DNA of 45,497 bases from Chlamydomonas sphaeroides (GCA_001662425.1 BDDC01000749.1:1-45497), one strand, 5' to 3'; shown: positions 9,584 to 21,036, numbered from the stretch's first letter. Translations and numbers: made by a program. The notes: generated from the letters alone by a model not told the origin.

Positions 9584-12230
9584 CGCGAGTCCACAAACCA
9601 CGACGGCGGCGCCACTGCAGCAAACTCCGCGACGCGCGCTGCGGCGAGCGTGAAGGGCGTCCCGGCTGCTGCGCAGGACGAGGTGTTGGCGGAGGAGCCG
9701 ACGGCGCGGCAGGCGCCGGTGAGCACGGGGATGAAGGTTTCGCTGACCCAGGGGTCTGCCGGGTCCAGCAACATGTTGTACGCCCGGCCGAAGCCCAGGT
9801 AGCAGTAGCCGGGCTCGGGAATGCCTAGCGTCTCGTTGGCGCGGACCCAAACGCAGCGGCCCTGCTCGGCCTCGCGCCAAAACATGGAGCGTGCGTCGTT
9901 CAGCGAGCTGCCGACGCAGCTGCTAGCGTTGGCGGCCGCGGCGCAGCGGCCCGCAAAGGTGCTGACGAGGCCGCCGGCGGCGCAGCCGCCGGTCCAAGCG
10001 GCGCCGGCGGTGCCGGTGAAGACGATGGGCGACTGGTAGTTGCTCAACATGATTGCCTGTTGGGGGGTGGGGTTAGGGTGAATGAACCAACTGGAGTCAG
10101 TGGGGGTGGGTTGGCTTGAGGGCCGGCGCGGCGCTTGCGGCACGGGGTTGCGCGGCGCGTGCAGTGGAAGGCAGAGGGGAGGCCAGTACAGGCAGGCGCG
10201 CTCGGTGGAGTCACCTGCTGCTGGAGTGTGTAGGCTGCGTAGGCGGCGGCCAGGAAGCTCTCATTGAAGGCCCAGGACGGGGCGCACAGGGTCGCCGGCG
10301 GCGGCTGCAGGCGAGAGGGCAGGCGCCCGGGTCAAGGCGCGCGGCGGCGGGTACGGTGCGTACTGCGTGGCCGTGCCGCTGGCGGCCAGTCCCCTATTCC
10401 ATGTGTGTACCCCGCCACCACGAAGCAGTCGACCTCGCTGCATGTGGCCCCTGCCCCACACCGCAGCATCATTGCGCTCACCGCCTGGCTGGAAGCGCCC
10501 ACATTGTCTGTGGAGTGAGTGAGTGGGCGAGAGGGAGGGCGGGGGGAAGGTTGCCGGGGTTTGTGGGCGACATGTGTGGCGGAGCGTGTGCCTGGGCAGA
10601 CGCAGGCACCGCACGTAGCGCCAGGCAGCGCAAGCGGGGCTCACACAAAAAGGGTGAGTAGTGGATGTCCAGCGTGTACGTGAACCCGTCTGCGGCAGGG
10701 GCGGGCCGGCAGGGCTTGTGAGCATATGCTGCCAGGGGCGGCCCTGGCACGCTGCACAGCACAGAAGGCCTGCTGGTCAAGCGTCGGTAGCAGCACCGGC
10801 TGAGGCTTGTCAGCCCCGCCAAGCACGCTTCCTCGACGCACGGCTCTGTTACGCAGCCCCATGTAGCGATTTCAACCCAAGCTTGGATCCAGCCAGATCC
10901 ATCCTAGTTGGAGCTCCAGATCCAGCTCCAGTCGTGCCCAGCTCACCGATCAGGTGCTGCACCATGCGCTGCGCGGGAGACAGGGCCGGGTCGGGCGGCG
11001 TCGTCAGCGAGGAGGGGCGCCACTGCCGGCTGCCCAGGAAGCCCGGCGGCGCCGCCACGCAGCCCGGGGCCGAGCCGCAGGCGCTGGCGGCCGCGGCCTT
11101 GGCGCACAGCACTAGCTGCTCTACGCGCGAGCCGGGGCAGTAGGCGCCCCCGCTGATGAGCGGCACGGAGGGGTCCTGGGGATGGCAGTGGGGGCAGCGG
11201 AGGGATGGCAGCGCGGGCCGGTCGGTCGTTGGGGAGGAGGACGCCGGCCTCTTATCTTAGTCCATGGAGTCCGTAGAGTCCGTGGCTATGTTGCGGATTG
11301 GCTGTCCGAGTCCGTGACTCTACGGACTTCCGCGCTCAAAAGCCCACAGGTAGTTCCGTGACAGCGCTTGCCGTGTCAGCCACCAGCTTCCGCCCACGGG
11401 GCAGCAGGTACACGCGAGGCACGAACCGGCACGGGAGGAGAGGCGCGCGCGTTGCGCGGCTGCCCCACTCCCTATTCTGCCGCTTTGTGCCGTGCGCGGC
11501 GCACGTCAACCTGGCCAGGTCTACCAATAAGCGCCTCGCCAGGAAAGCAGGCAACACAAGGCGCGAGCCAGGAAGGGGAGGGAGGGCGTTCGCTGTGCGC
11601 GGCCGCTCCATTCCCTATGTGCCCCTCGGCACTCCTTAGCCTTGCAGGATTTTCCGCTCGGTGCGTGGGCGGCAGTCCGTACCATGGGGCCCGGGCTGCG
11701 CCAGATTCCACGACTCTAAGGACTCAAAATAAGATACGAGGGCTGGCATGGCGGGAGCGTGTGGATGTACGGCGCGGGCGCGTATTTGCGTGCAGGCAGC
11801 TGGTGTGGCCATGTAGGAAGCGTTTGCGGAGGCGCCACGGTGGCGCCGCGACTTGCCTGGGCGCTGGTCTCCGTGCCAAAGATGCTGCAGGCTGTCCCTG
11901 CTTGAGCACACTTGGCGGCCGACCGGGCGAGGAGCCTGGCGGGAGGGGCGGGCGTTGGGGCGGGCGCTGGGTTGAAGTAACTGTGCAACCCAGGAGCTGT
12001 CAACCGTGCGGTTGCGAGCTTGAATATGCTTGAATGCTCAGGCGCGTCTCGCACCGCTGCGTGTCCGTGGAAGGCGCCTCGCGCCGAGTGAACAGGACTC
12101 GCAGGTCTGGCATGCAGGCGCCGCTGTTTAGGCTACCCATCCACGCGCACGAGCGCAGCTCTTGGGAATTCACGTTGATAACTTCAAAGGCGACAAGGAC
12201 GACAAGCCACATCGAACGCGCCATGCTCAT
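9400..12230 (-). CDS. Secreted Cys-rich protein with Pro-rich tail and hydrophobic C-terminus
   Basis: Not recognised. The ATG at 12230 (or 12224) opens a signal peptide (MARSMWLVVLVAFEVINVNS) followed by a Cys-containing stretch. Downstream exons with consistent phase are 11175-10947, 10689-10645, 10507-10434, 10304-10215 and 10056-9400. Typical text is YCPGSRVEQLVLCAKA, DGFTYTLDIHYSPF, CAPSWAFNESFLAAAY and AIMLSNYQSPIVFTG. The last exon carries several Cys pairs, N-glycosylation-type NASS/NTSS sites, a short SPPPPPSPPPSPP hinge and a final hydrophobic segment (SGALLAALLALVSAAVWLA) that ends the protein, as in GPI-anchored or tail-anchored proteins. This suggests an extracellular or cell-wall protein. 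The link from the signal-peptide exon to the exon at 11175 is uncertain, because its donor was not fixed and a repeat element lies between them. Confidence 0.55.
11251..11738. mobile_element. MITE-like element with imperfect terminal inverted repeats
   Basis: The left arm, 11251-11285, and the reverse complement of the right arm, 11708-11738, share TATCTTA, then GAGTCC-x-TAGAGTC and a final CGTGG, with two short gaps. The element would be about 488 bp with no coding capacity of its own. A second, perfect 13-bp inverted pair (agtccgtagagtc at 11268-11280 and gactctacggact at 11316-11328) forms a hairpin inside the left end. A 12/13 copy of the latter (gactctaaggact) is part of the right arm. 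No clear target-site duplication was found. It probably lies within intron 1 of the secreted-protein gene. Confidence 0.5.
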
Positions 12231-12724
12231 CGTTTAGTGCCTACGTGCGCGTACACCTCGAGACGGCTCCTTGCACGAAAGCTACGTATATTATGTTGAT
12301 CATCTGTAGCGGAGTGAGTACTCGCCCTGACAGACACACTCGAAGTCCCGCCGGCCAGGCGCCGGCCAGGTCCCGCCCTGCCCGTCATTCGTGTGTGCTG
12401 CGCTCTTACGTCCCCTTCCTGTAAGCCAGCGCCGCTTGCCCGCTTCCTTTGTCAAGCACACACGCATCATACATGCAGCGCATAGCTGTCGTTGTGGACG
12501 CCACTTGCATCAGACACGTGCTCTATTAGCCACCCGAGCACGTCCGGCAAAATCTGCTCGCGTGCCGCCCCCAAGCCATGCGATACAGAGTGTTTCAAAG
12601 CTTGGGGCCACCCCTACCCAAAACCGTATCATAGAAAGCACCATTTCACAATCCCTTGCACTACCGCCGGCAGGAAACAGTAGCTCTGCCATATGCTAGA
12701 AACCGCTGGCCCCAAGTACACCTT
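12231..12724. other. Intergenic, no gene seen
   Basis: Just under 500 bp, somewhat less GC-rich, between the signal-peptide ATG (12230) and the end of the ankyrin-like remnant. It should contain the promoter of the secreted-protein gene. A short direct repeat of gccggccaggc/gccggccaggt type occurs near 12350-12372. No coding exon is supported. Confidence 0.4.
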
Positions 12725-14036
12725 GCCCAGCCTCGCTCCGTCAGTGCCACCCCAACCTGCGCCTCAGCATCGACGACCTGCCCCCCCCTTACCTCGCCCA
12801 CTCCCGCACGACGGCACGCAGCTCTGCGTCCCGCAGCAAGATCCACTCCACGGCCCGGGCTCACGGGCCCGGGCCAGGCCCACGGGCCGGTCCTGCTCAA
12901 GTAGCAGCTGCAGCGCGGGCCGGCGCTGCCGCTGCTGCAGCATCTCCACCAGCGCCACGCCGGCAGGGCCCCAGGGGCAGCCAAGCCGCGCCAGCATGCG
13001 CAGCGTGAGCAGGTCGCCGGACCGTGCCACCGTCTGGTAGAGCTCGTGCGAGTCTTACAGAGGCCATGGGAATGAGGGAGTTGAGCCGAGGTGCAAGGCG
13101 TCAAACCAGTCGTGGCGCTCATAGCCACCGCGGGCCTGCAAGGCCCCTCCGTCCCAGCGGAAGCCCACTCCCGGCCCAGGTGAAGCGTGTGGCAGCTCAC
13201 CCGGGGCCAGGGCGCGCCGCGCTGCGTCACCAGCCACTCCAGCACCTCCTCGCAGCCCGCGGCGACGGCCACCTTGACAGCGGTGTCCCCCCACAGCGCG
13301 GCCGAGCCGGCGGCAGCGCCGATGGGTGCCGTCAGGGCCACCTGCAGGACCTGCTCCGCCCGCTCCGCCAAGGCCAGGTCTCCGTGCTCGGCCACCCTGA
13401 CAGCGGCAGCCTACGCGAGCCTGGCGCTGGCGCCCGCCGCCCAGGTTGCGAGCAGCGGCGACTCCACCAGCCAGCGCGCGACGGTCAGGCGGCTGGCAAA
13501 AGTGACCGGGTTTGTGATGCCCATGCACAGCAGCAAGTAGGGGTTGGGCTGTGCGCCATGCTTCACCAGCAGCCGCAGCGCAGGCAGGTGCCCCTCCGCC
13601 GCCGCCCAGGCGCAGGCCCTGCTCAGGCCCTCCGCGGCGTCCGCCTGGCTGTCGGCATTCCTGCTATTAGCGTTGACCGTGTCGGCGTCTGCACTGTACA
13701 GCTCGGGCAGCGGCATCTCCAGCGCCGCTGCGTTGCCGGCACACGTCGCATGCCAGAGGGCAGACGGCACGTCGAGTGGGTACCCCCGAGCGCGCAGCCA
13801 TGCCAGCCGGTGCGTCACCGTGGCACCGCCGAGCGACGAGGTCGCCGGTCATATGCGGGCTTGGGTTGGTCAGTTGGCCGCCCAGCACCTCCTCGAGCCA
13901 CGCCGTCTTGGCCGCCCAATCGGGCGTGGGGCTGGCGGCGGCGGTAGCGAGCAGCTTGTCGCAGTCTGGTCGACGCTGCTGGTCGATCGCGGCCAGGTCA
14001 AAGCCGTAAGCGCACAAAGCGGTTGGTGTGACCCTG
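12725..14036 (-). pseudogene. Ankyrin-like gene remnant with stop and frameshifts
   Basis: The minus strand shows text typical of the large algal ankyrin-like family: FDLAAIDQQRRPDCDKLLAT and WAAKTAWLEEVLGGQL; THRLAWLRARGYPLDVPSAL; WAAAEGHLPALRLLVKHGAQ; AAGCEEVLEWLVTQRGAPW; HELYQTVARSGDLLTLRMLA; and a family-like end VEWILLRDAELRAVVREWAR. These pieces do not join. A 1-nt shift is needed near 13835-13845, an in-frame TAG sits at 13411-13413 between two family-like blocks, and another 1-nt shift is needed near 12860-12880. Introns could explain some breaks, but none of normal size fits at the first and last. I call it a decaying gene. A low-quality assembly would give the same picture. Confidence 0.5.
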
Positions 14037-14358
14037 TGTTGTGAGCTGCAGGTTGGTGGGGTGTGTGATGAGCCGTGCGGAGCGCACAGGTCGCGCAGGT
14101 GCGCGAAGTTGCTTCCATACACAGCAAGGTGTTTCGTATTGGTGAGTCTTCTTCTCGTCACCGCTTCCTCAACGCCGTCCCCGTCGAGGGCCGCCGAAAG
14201 TGCAGCATCGCACTTACGCGACCGCCCCTGTTTGCCGCCCAGCGACTCGAGGCAGCAATCCCTTGCGCTAGTATCTAGCGCGTTCATCACCTTGCACGCC
14301 TCCCGCTGTACACCGTTACCGTGCGCACCCACCGCAGCCATCCGCCGTCGGCCCCTTC
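14037..14358. other. Intergenic, ankyrin remnant 5' side
   Basis: 322 bp between the remnant and the stop of the coiled-coil gene. No start codon or leader exon for the ankyrin remnant could be fixed here. No other feature seen. Confidence 0.35.
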
Positions 14359-17300
14359 CTAGCGCCCCACCCCCGACGAGCGCGCCCGCGCTCCCGCGGC
14401 CGCCGCCGTGTGCGCGCTGAGGGACATGCTGTTGTCCGGCCCCAAGCCGGAGGCCCGGGCCGTCCGGAACTCGGGCCCCACACTGAACACCAGCGGCTGC
14501 GGCAGCCCAGAGTGCGCCCACGCGAGCCCGGCGGCAGCGGCCTCTGAGCCGCCGGTGGCGCTGACGGCGGCGGCGTTAGCCGCCAGCGCGGCGGCGTATG
14601 CACCGCTAGACGCAGCGGACGCTGCGGCGGCCGCCGCGGCGGCGCCGGGTGCAGCGGGGTTGGTGGAGAAGGGCGCCGTTGCGCTGACGGGGCGGGCCAG
14701 TGCGCCGCCCAGGCTGCGCGGCTGGTAGCTGGTCGGGAAGGGGCGCGGCTGCACGGCTGCGGCGCCAGAGCCGGCACCCGCAGGCGCAGACGAGGGGCCA
14801 ACATCTCCGTCCATGGAGAATGTTGGCGCGGGCGCAGCGCTGCCACCGGCGGGTGTCGGCCTGGAGGACGTGAAGGCCGCCGCACCGGCCGAGCGCCTGC
14901 GCAGAGGGCAAGGCGACCGGGCGGCCGGCGACAAATTGTTCATGCCAATCTCGATGCTTGCAACCAACTCCACAGCGCCACCCATAGCCAGCTTCCTCGC
15001 AGACCTACCTGAAGGCTGCAAAGGAGGGCAGCGCCACGTCCGCGTCGTCAACATGGCTCACGGGCAGGGGCCGCGGCGCCAGGGGCGACGGGCCGCTGGG
15101 CAGCGGCGACGCGGCTGTGGAGCTCGCGGCGCCGGGTACTCGGCCGCCCCCTCCGCCCAGCTCCACGGCTACCGCTGGATCCAACCAGCCGCCGCGGGCG
15201 CTTGTCGCGGCGCTGGCAACGCCGCCGCCACCACCGCCGCTGAGAGCCACTCGGCTGCTTTCGGCGGCCGGCGGGCGCAACTGCATGACGTCAATGTCGG
15301 CAAAGATGTTGCGCCGCGTGGAAGCCTGCGACGGCTGCTTGCCCGCCGGCTGCAGCAGCTGCTGCGACGGCTGCGCCCCCAGCATGCCGCCGATTCCCAG
15401 GCCGAAGCTGGGGCTTGCAGACGGCGCGGCGCTCATCGCGTGCGTGCTCGTGGGCTGCTGCCGGGCGTAGGGCTGCGGCAGGGAAGCCACAGGCACGGGC
15501 GCGGCGCCGCCAGCGCTCGGCCGCAACAGCTGCTGCATCTGGGCCTGCGGAGCAAGGACCACCCCTGGCGTTGGCGGGTCGTGCGGGCAAATAGGTTGTG
15601 TCCCCGGCGGCAAGGGCCAGCGCTGGCCAGCGCCCCACCTGCAGCTGCGTGATGAGGGCGCTGGCGTGTGTGGAAAAAGTGCTGAGCTCCTGCCGTAGCT
15701 TGACGTTGTCCTGCTGCACCTGCGGCCGCGACAACAAGCAGGTGAATCGGACAGCCAGATGCGCGTGAGTACCACGGATCATATCGCCAGAGCCGGCAAC
15801 CGACGACTCCAGCCAGAGGGCCTCGTGGCGCGACGACGCCCAGAAACGCACCCGCCGCAACTCGGCCCTCAGCTCCCCGAGCTCATCCGGCTGGACGCCG
15901 CCACCGCTGGCTGCGAGCATGGACTCCAGGGCGCGCAGCCGCCTCTCCACGTCGCCCTGCGTTGAAGCAAAAAGCGGGCCAGATGGCCAGAAGCGCGTCA
16001 CAGCAGCACTGGATGGAGTCTGAGAGTGACATCGGCAAGCCCCTTGTGACAGACGGTGAGCAGGCCTTGCACAACGCAATGTGCGCTGCGCTCACAGCGG
16101 CGGCGCCCATGGGCGACGCGGCGTTGGCCACTGCCGCCCAAGAGAGCGGTCCCCGGTCCACTGCTGCGCCACCAGCTGCGTTGCCCAGGAAGGCTGCCTC
16201 GAAGGCCGCCGCCGCCCGCTCATCGCCGCTCATGGGGCCTGGGCTGTCGCAGAGCTGGTCTTGCTCCGCGCGCCCAGTGCCGGCGCGCTCGTCCGTGCCC
16301 TCGTCCCCGTCGCTGTCGTACGCAATGATGGTGGTAGCTTCCGCAGCGTTGAACCTGAGCGCGTTACGTAAGGGCGGCAAGACATCCCCGGCGTTAGCGA
16401 CACAGGCGTCCCGGCGGCGGATCTATGTTTCGAACAACAGCGTGCTTCGGTTGCCGAGGCATGCGGGTGGGGCACTGCAGCCCCACATACAGATCCGCAC
16501 CTAGGCCGCAGCGCGGCTGGCGTGATGCTGACGTCCCCACGGTGCAGGCCGCCGGTGGCGGCAACGCTGGCAGGCGCCGGCTGCTCAACTGGCGCCCCAC
16601 CCGAGCGCGGGTCGCCGCTCGCAGCGGCGCCATTGCGCACCGCCGCCGCTCCGAACCCTGGCTCCCATGCCGGCGCGCGGCTGCTCGTTGGCTGCTCTGC
16701 CGCTGTGACTTCCGAGGCACGCCACGCCGGTCCCCCCAGCGGTTCCGCGGCCAAGGGCGCAGTGTCAGCGCGGGCAGGCTGCGGGCTGAGCGCGGTGCTC
16801 GGAGCTGGCGACTTGCGGATCATGTCGACAACGCTGGCGTAATTGATGGGCAGGTCACTGGCCGCAGCCGGGCTGCTGCGTGGGCGGTCCTGGTCCTGGT
16901 GCGTGTCGCCGCTAAGCACGCTGGCAGACGCGCCACTGGCCCAGGCTGCACGGGCAGGAGTGACACCGCACAGCGGGCATACCAGGCAGGTGAGACGCAG
17001 GCGAGACTAGGGCGATATGCGGGCACGCAGGCACGCACCCTCGACAAAGCTGCGCTTGTGGTCGAGCCCAAGCGGTCGGTGCTTCGATACGCGGGTGGCG
17101 CGCCGTCGCTCTTGCTCATCCTGCGTGAGCTTGTACTTGTCCATGTTGGAGGAGGTGGCCTGCGGAGTTGGGCGTCGCGGACTTGTCGATGTCTGTTGCT
17201 GAGAAATGACCGCATGGCAGGTGCCTCGGCGATCATTAGCTTGCAGATGAGCTCACATCCCAAGCTGGTCGCTCCGGGAGGTCTGAGAGGCGCCGCGACG

Positions 17301-17388
17301 GCGTCTTCTCGCGTTGGCCCCGCTTCGCTGACCCCGGCCGCGGCGGGCGCTGCAAGCTGCTGCTCCTTCGACTGCTGGAGTGCCTCAT
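14359..17388 (-). CDS. Coiled-coil, low-complexity protein; weak SPICE1-like N-terminus
   Basis: Eight exons keep phase: 17388-17257, 17198-17039, 16945-16501, 16354-16051 (weak donor), 15956-15852, 15719-15639, 15544-15009, 14956-14359; 786 aa. Residues 1-98 are basic and Ser/Pro-rich, then YKLTQDEQERRRATRVSKHR. The middle has NYASVVDMIRKSP, an acidic YDSDGDEG patch, and two short coiled-coil segments (GDVERRLRALESMLAAS with ELGELRAELRRV; VQQDNVKLRQELSTF). The C-terminal half is Ala/Gly/Gln/Ser-rich. The N-terminal block resembles the T-(P/Q)-(E/D)-x4-R-R-x5-S-K-x-R-x-L pattern of the centriole/spindle protein SPICE1, also preceded by a WD pair, but this is a from-memory comparison. Function is otherwise unknown. 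It is divergent from the hydrolase. Confidence 0.65.
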
Positions 17389-17657
17389 GATGCCTTGCTA
17401 CCTATGTAATGAAAGGGAGCGCCTCGGGCCGTTCAGCCAGGCCGAGCTGTTGCAAAGCAGGTCGTTAATCCCTGGGTCTGCGCGTATGTTCTAAATTATG
17501 ACGGTATGTCGATAGGAGAGACTGTGCGGCCCTCTGGTGCATGCGCGAAAAACCATGGATCGTTGGATCCTGTATTTCTTCCGTGTCGCTCTCAACAACC
17601 AGGACGCGACGCCTTGCATTTCGCGTCACTCATAGCTCTTGCAGCACCTGGAACATA
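17389..17657. promoter_or_regulatory. Shared divergent promoter region, coiled-coil gene / hydrolase
   Basis: 269 bp separate the two divergent ATGs, so both promoters and 5' UTRs must lie here. It is AT-richer than the flanks around 17395-17520 (ctacctatgtaatgaaa, ttctaaattatgacgg), as expected for core promoters in such a genome. Confidence 0.4.
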
Positions 17658-20600
17658 ATGAGGCTCGCGTCCAAGACTTCCTCGCACACGGCGCAGGGCC
17701 GGCGCGCAGCGCCAGCCCCCGCTTTTGCTGCGCGCACTACTCGTCGTGTTGGACGTGTGTGTGTGCGTGCGAGCGCGGACTCGGGCGCGGCCATCAACCC
17801 TTTTGCCGCGAGCGCAGCGCCCAGCGCTAGCGCCAGCGCCTCGAGCACAGCAAGCACGAGCAGCAGCAACAGCGGTGGAAGCGCGGATGGACCTTGGAGC
17901 AGCCACACCTGGAAGTGGCGGGGTGGGTGGCCACCAGGGGTTTGCGTGGTGGTAACGGGGGCGCACCTCTTGCCCTTGCCATTCCAAGCCCCTTGCGGAG
18001 GGCGGCCGGGGCCCAATCGCACCAGCGCTCCACTCGTGTCACCCCCATCCACCACCTGCCAGGCTACACCATTGCCTACAAGACGGCTGGGTGCGGGGAG
18101 CCTATCCTCCTGGTGCACGGCTTCGGTCTGTCGTCCTTCCACTACCGCCGCAACATCCCCGTGCTGGCGGAGAAGTACAAGGCAGGCCCGGGGTCCGGCA
18201 CCGGGGTCCCAACGCGGGAGCGCCAACACGGCCCCTTGGTCCGTGGCCGCTCGCTCGGTCCTGTTGAGCAACGGCACAGCCTCGATCTGCATGGGTCGCT
18301 TGGCACACCCTGGGCAGCGCTAAGCGGTCCCAGCCAGCTGCGTTACGGTGCGCTACCCACTCCGGGACCACCCCGCCCAGGTCTACGCCATCGACCTGCT
18401 GGGCTTTGGCGGCTCCTCGAAGCCCATTAAGCAGTTCAGGTACCGTACGGCATCGGCCGCACCAAATAGCAGGCTCCCGGGGGGCGGCCTCTGAACACTG
18501 GGCATGCGGCTGCCGGCCTCAAGCGCTGCCGCCGTTGCCGTGTGTCACCCAGCGCTGCGCTGCCGAGGCCCTGCCTGTCGTCCTACTCATGGCCCACTCG
18601 CCCGCGCGCCGGCCCTTCCCTGTGAGCAGCATGGAGCTGTGGCGGGACCTGCTGCTGGACTTCATGGCGGAGTTCATGGTGGGCGGGGGTTGGTTGAGGG
18701 AGCACCGGGGGGGCGCCTGAACGGCTGCCCTGGCTTGGGCAGGGCCGTGCCGGCGGGCTACTATTGTTTCGCGCCGTCGCGCGGCCGCTGCGCGCCTAGC
18801 TCGCCAAGCGCCGGTGTCGCTGTGCGGCTGCGGGTCAGGGGCGCTCCCGCCACACCAACCGTCGCGCCTGCTGGCGCCCGTGCAAGATTACCTGCCGCGA
18901 GGGCCCGGCCGCAATGACCCTACTACAGTCTCTGTGCGGTTGTGCAACTGCCCGCTGCCTGCCTCCTCGCCCCCCATCAACCTACTCCGTGCCTTCCTGC
19001 GACCCGTGCCGCTCCGTCAGGATGGCAAGCCGGCAGTGCTGATCGGCAACTCCATCGGCGCGCTGGCTTGCCTTATGGTGCGCTTAGCTGGGCGGCAGGG
19101 CTGGTGGATGAAGAGGAGGGCCCGACAGGGGCGTGGCGCTATACCGGCGGGGGGTTTGGCATCAGTCTTGGCGCCCGTCATGGAAAGCGATGCCCGTCCG
19201 GACCCTGCAGGCCAATGCCGCCGCGCCGCGCGGCTCGGTGCGCGGCACTGTGCTGCTCAACTCGGCCGGGGCCATGAACAACAAGGGCGTCATTGGGGAC
19301 TGGTGAGCGGCTGCCGGGGCCTGCGGCTGGTCGAGGGCGAGCATTGGGAAGATGCCTTGGCCTTGACCCGGCCACCACGAGCGCCTAGGGGTGGCGATGC
19401 CGTCAGGGTGGCCTGCGCTTTCCTGCCCCCAACTCGCGGCTCTGCGCGCCTCGGCCCGCCTGCTGCACCAACGCCCACAGGCGCATCGTGGCGGTCTACC
19501 CGCTGCTGCTGTTCATTGACTTCCTGCTGTCCATCCCGGCAGTCAGCGCCGCGCTGTTCAACAAGGCAGGGCAGGGGTCTGGGCAGGGGCTGCTGGTAGT
19601 GTGGCGCAACGCGCCATGCGGTCGCTCGGATGCCGCCGGGCTGCTTTGACCTGCTGTTGCGCAGAAGCCGTGCGGCCAGCAGCCGTGAACTTGCAATCCC
19701 GGCCGTGGCCCGCTCCCCGCGAGGCCTGGTGCGGAAGCCGCTGGCACGGAGCTACGGAGCGACGCCAGCCTGCCGTAAACCGGATCCTCCCGCACCCCAT
19801 GCCTTGCGCCGCAGGTCCGCACCAAGGACAACATCGCCCAGGTGCGGGCTCCTGCCCGGGGCATGCTGGCTGGCTCGCAGACTCCTCGGCCTGCGCAGCG
19901 CGGCACAAGCGACCGACCGGTCTTGTTGGCGGGCTGGGCTTGTTTACCCCTGTGCTTGCTGCCGCTGCCCGCCGGCCCAGGTGCTGCGCAACGGCGTCTA
20001 CTCCAACCCCGCCAACGTGGACGATGCGCTGGTGGACGCCATCTTTGAGCCCAGCTGCGACCCCGGCGCGCGCGAGGTGTTCGTCTCGGTTGTCACAGGT
20101 ACGGGCTGCGGATGCGGGCCTCCGGACGGTCGCACAGCCGCTCCGCCAGGGCCACGTGCGTGCTGGACCCGAAACCCCTTGCCAATCTACCAAGAGCCCA
20201 CGCAGCGGAAGCTTCCTGCCATTGACGTGTGTTGTCACGGCCGCCCTCCGCCGGCCCCGCAGGCCCGCCCGGCCCCAAGCCGTGGGAGCTGATGCCCGAC
20301 GTGCAGGGCCCGCTGCTGACCCTGTGGGGCGACAAGGACACGCTCACTCCCGTGGACGGCCCCGTGGGCAACTTCCTCAAGGCGAGCCCATGGACCACGG
20401 GGTGGCAGCTGGGCGGTGCGCGCATCAGGCCCTCCCGACGTCCCGAGCGGAGCGGCTAGCTTGCGCACTGCAAGCAACTGAGATGTGCCACCCTCGTCCT
20501 GACGTGGCCACAACCTTGACTGCCCCCCGCAGGCGCTGCCGTCTCAGCGGCCCGAAACGACCTTCACCATGCTCCAAGGTAAGCCGGTCAGGAGCTGTCG

Positions 20601-21036
20601 CGGGCTGCGGTATCGCGGCTGGGGGGCGGGCATCCAGGGGCCATGTCCGCCGGCCGGCACACTTCGTCGTCTCGCCCTAATTCTCCCTGGCCGCCCTCTT
20701 CATCCCCGGCCGCCTATCCTGTGCCGCTCATGCCTGCGCTGATACCTGCTCCCCTGACTTCCCAACTCCTCCCTCCCTCCAGACGTGGGCCACTGCCTGC
20801 ACGACGACAAGCCCGAGCTGGTCCACGCGCAGCTGCTGCCCTGGCTGGACAACGTCATGGCGGGCAGGCCCACCTGCCGCCAGGTGGGAGTAGCCGCGCC
20901 GGCTGCCGTGGCGGCCGTGGGCTTTGTGGGCGAGGACGACGTGGCTGCGGGAACGAGCGTGTCGTCGTCGTCGTCGATGGAGGGCGAGGCCGTGGTGGTG
21001 GCGGCGGGGTCGGAGGCGGCGACCGAGCGCAACTGA
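17658..21036 (+). CDS. Chloroplast alpha/beta hydrolase, chlorophyll dephytylase/pheophytinase type
   Basis: Twelve exons in phase: 17658-17922, 18063-18181, 18381-18439, 18630-18678, 19021-19077, 19211-19302, 19481-19565, 19815-19841, 19981-20098, 20263-20381, 20533-20578, 20783-21036; 429 aa. The Ser/Arg/Ala-rich N-terminus looks like a plastid transit peptide. The core has the oxyanion segment ILLVHGFGLSSFHYRRN, YAIDLLGFGGSSKP, nucleophile elbow LIGNSIGA (Ser), a membrane-facing lid with AVYPLLLFIDFLLSIP, WGDKDTLTP (Asp) and DVGHCLHDD (His). The phrases LLNSAGAMNNK and SVVTGPPGPKPWELMP match the plant CLD1 group best. Such enzymes remove phytol from chlorophyll or pheophytin. The exact substrate is inferred. 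Three of eleven introns (2, 7, 10) use GC donors. Confidence 0.87.

Noticed and set aside
9199..9828. Plus-strand Arg-rich ORFs opposite the secreted protein
   Set aside because: The minus frame shows Cys pairs, glycosylation-type sites and a hydrophobic end, while the plus frames are Arg/Ala noise of a GC-rich complement.
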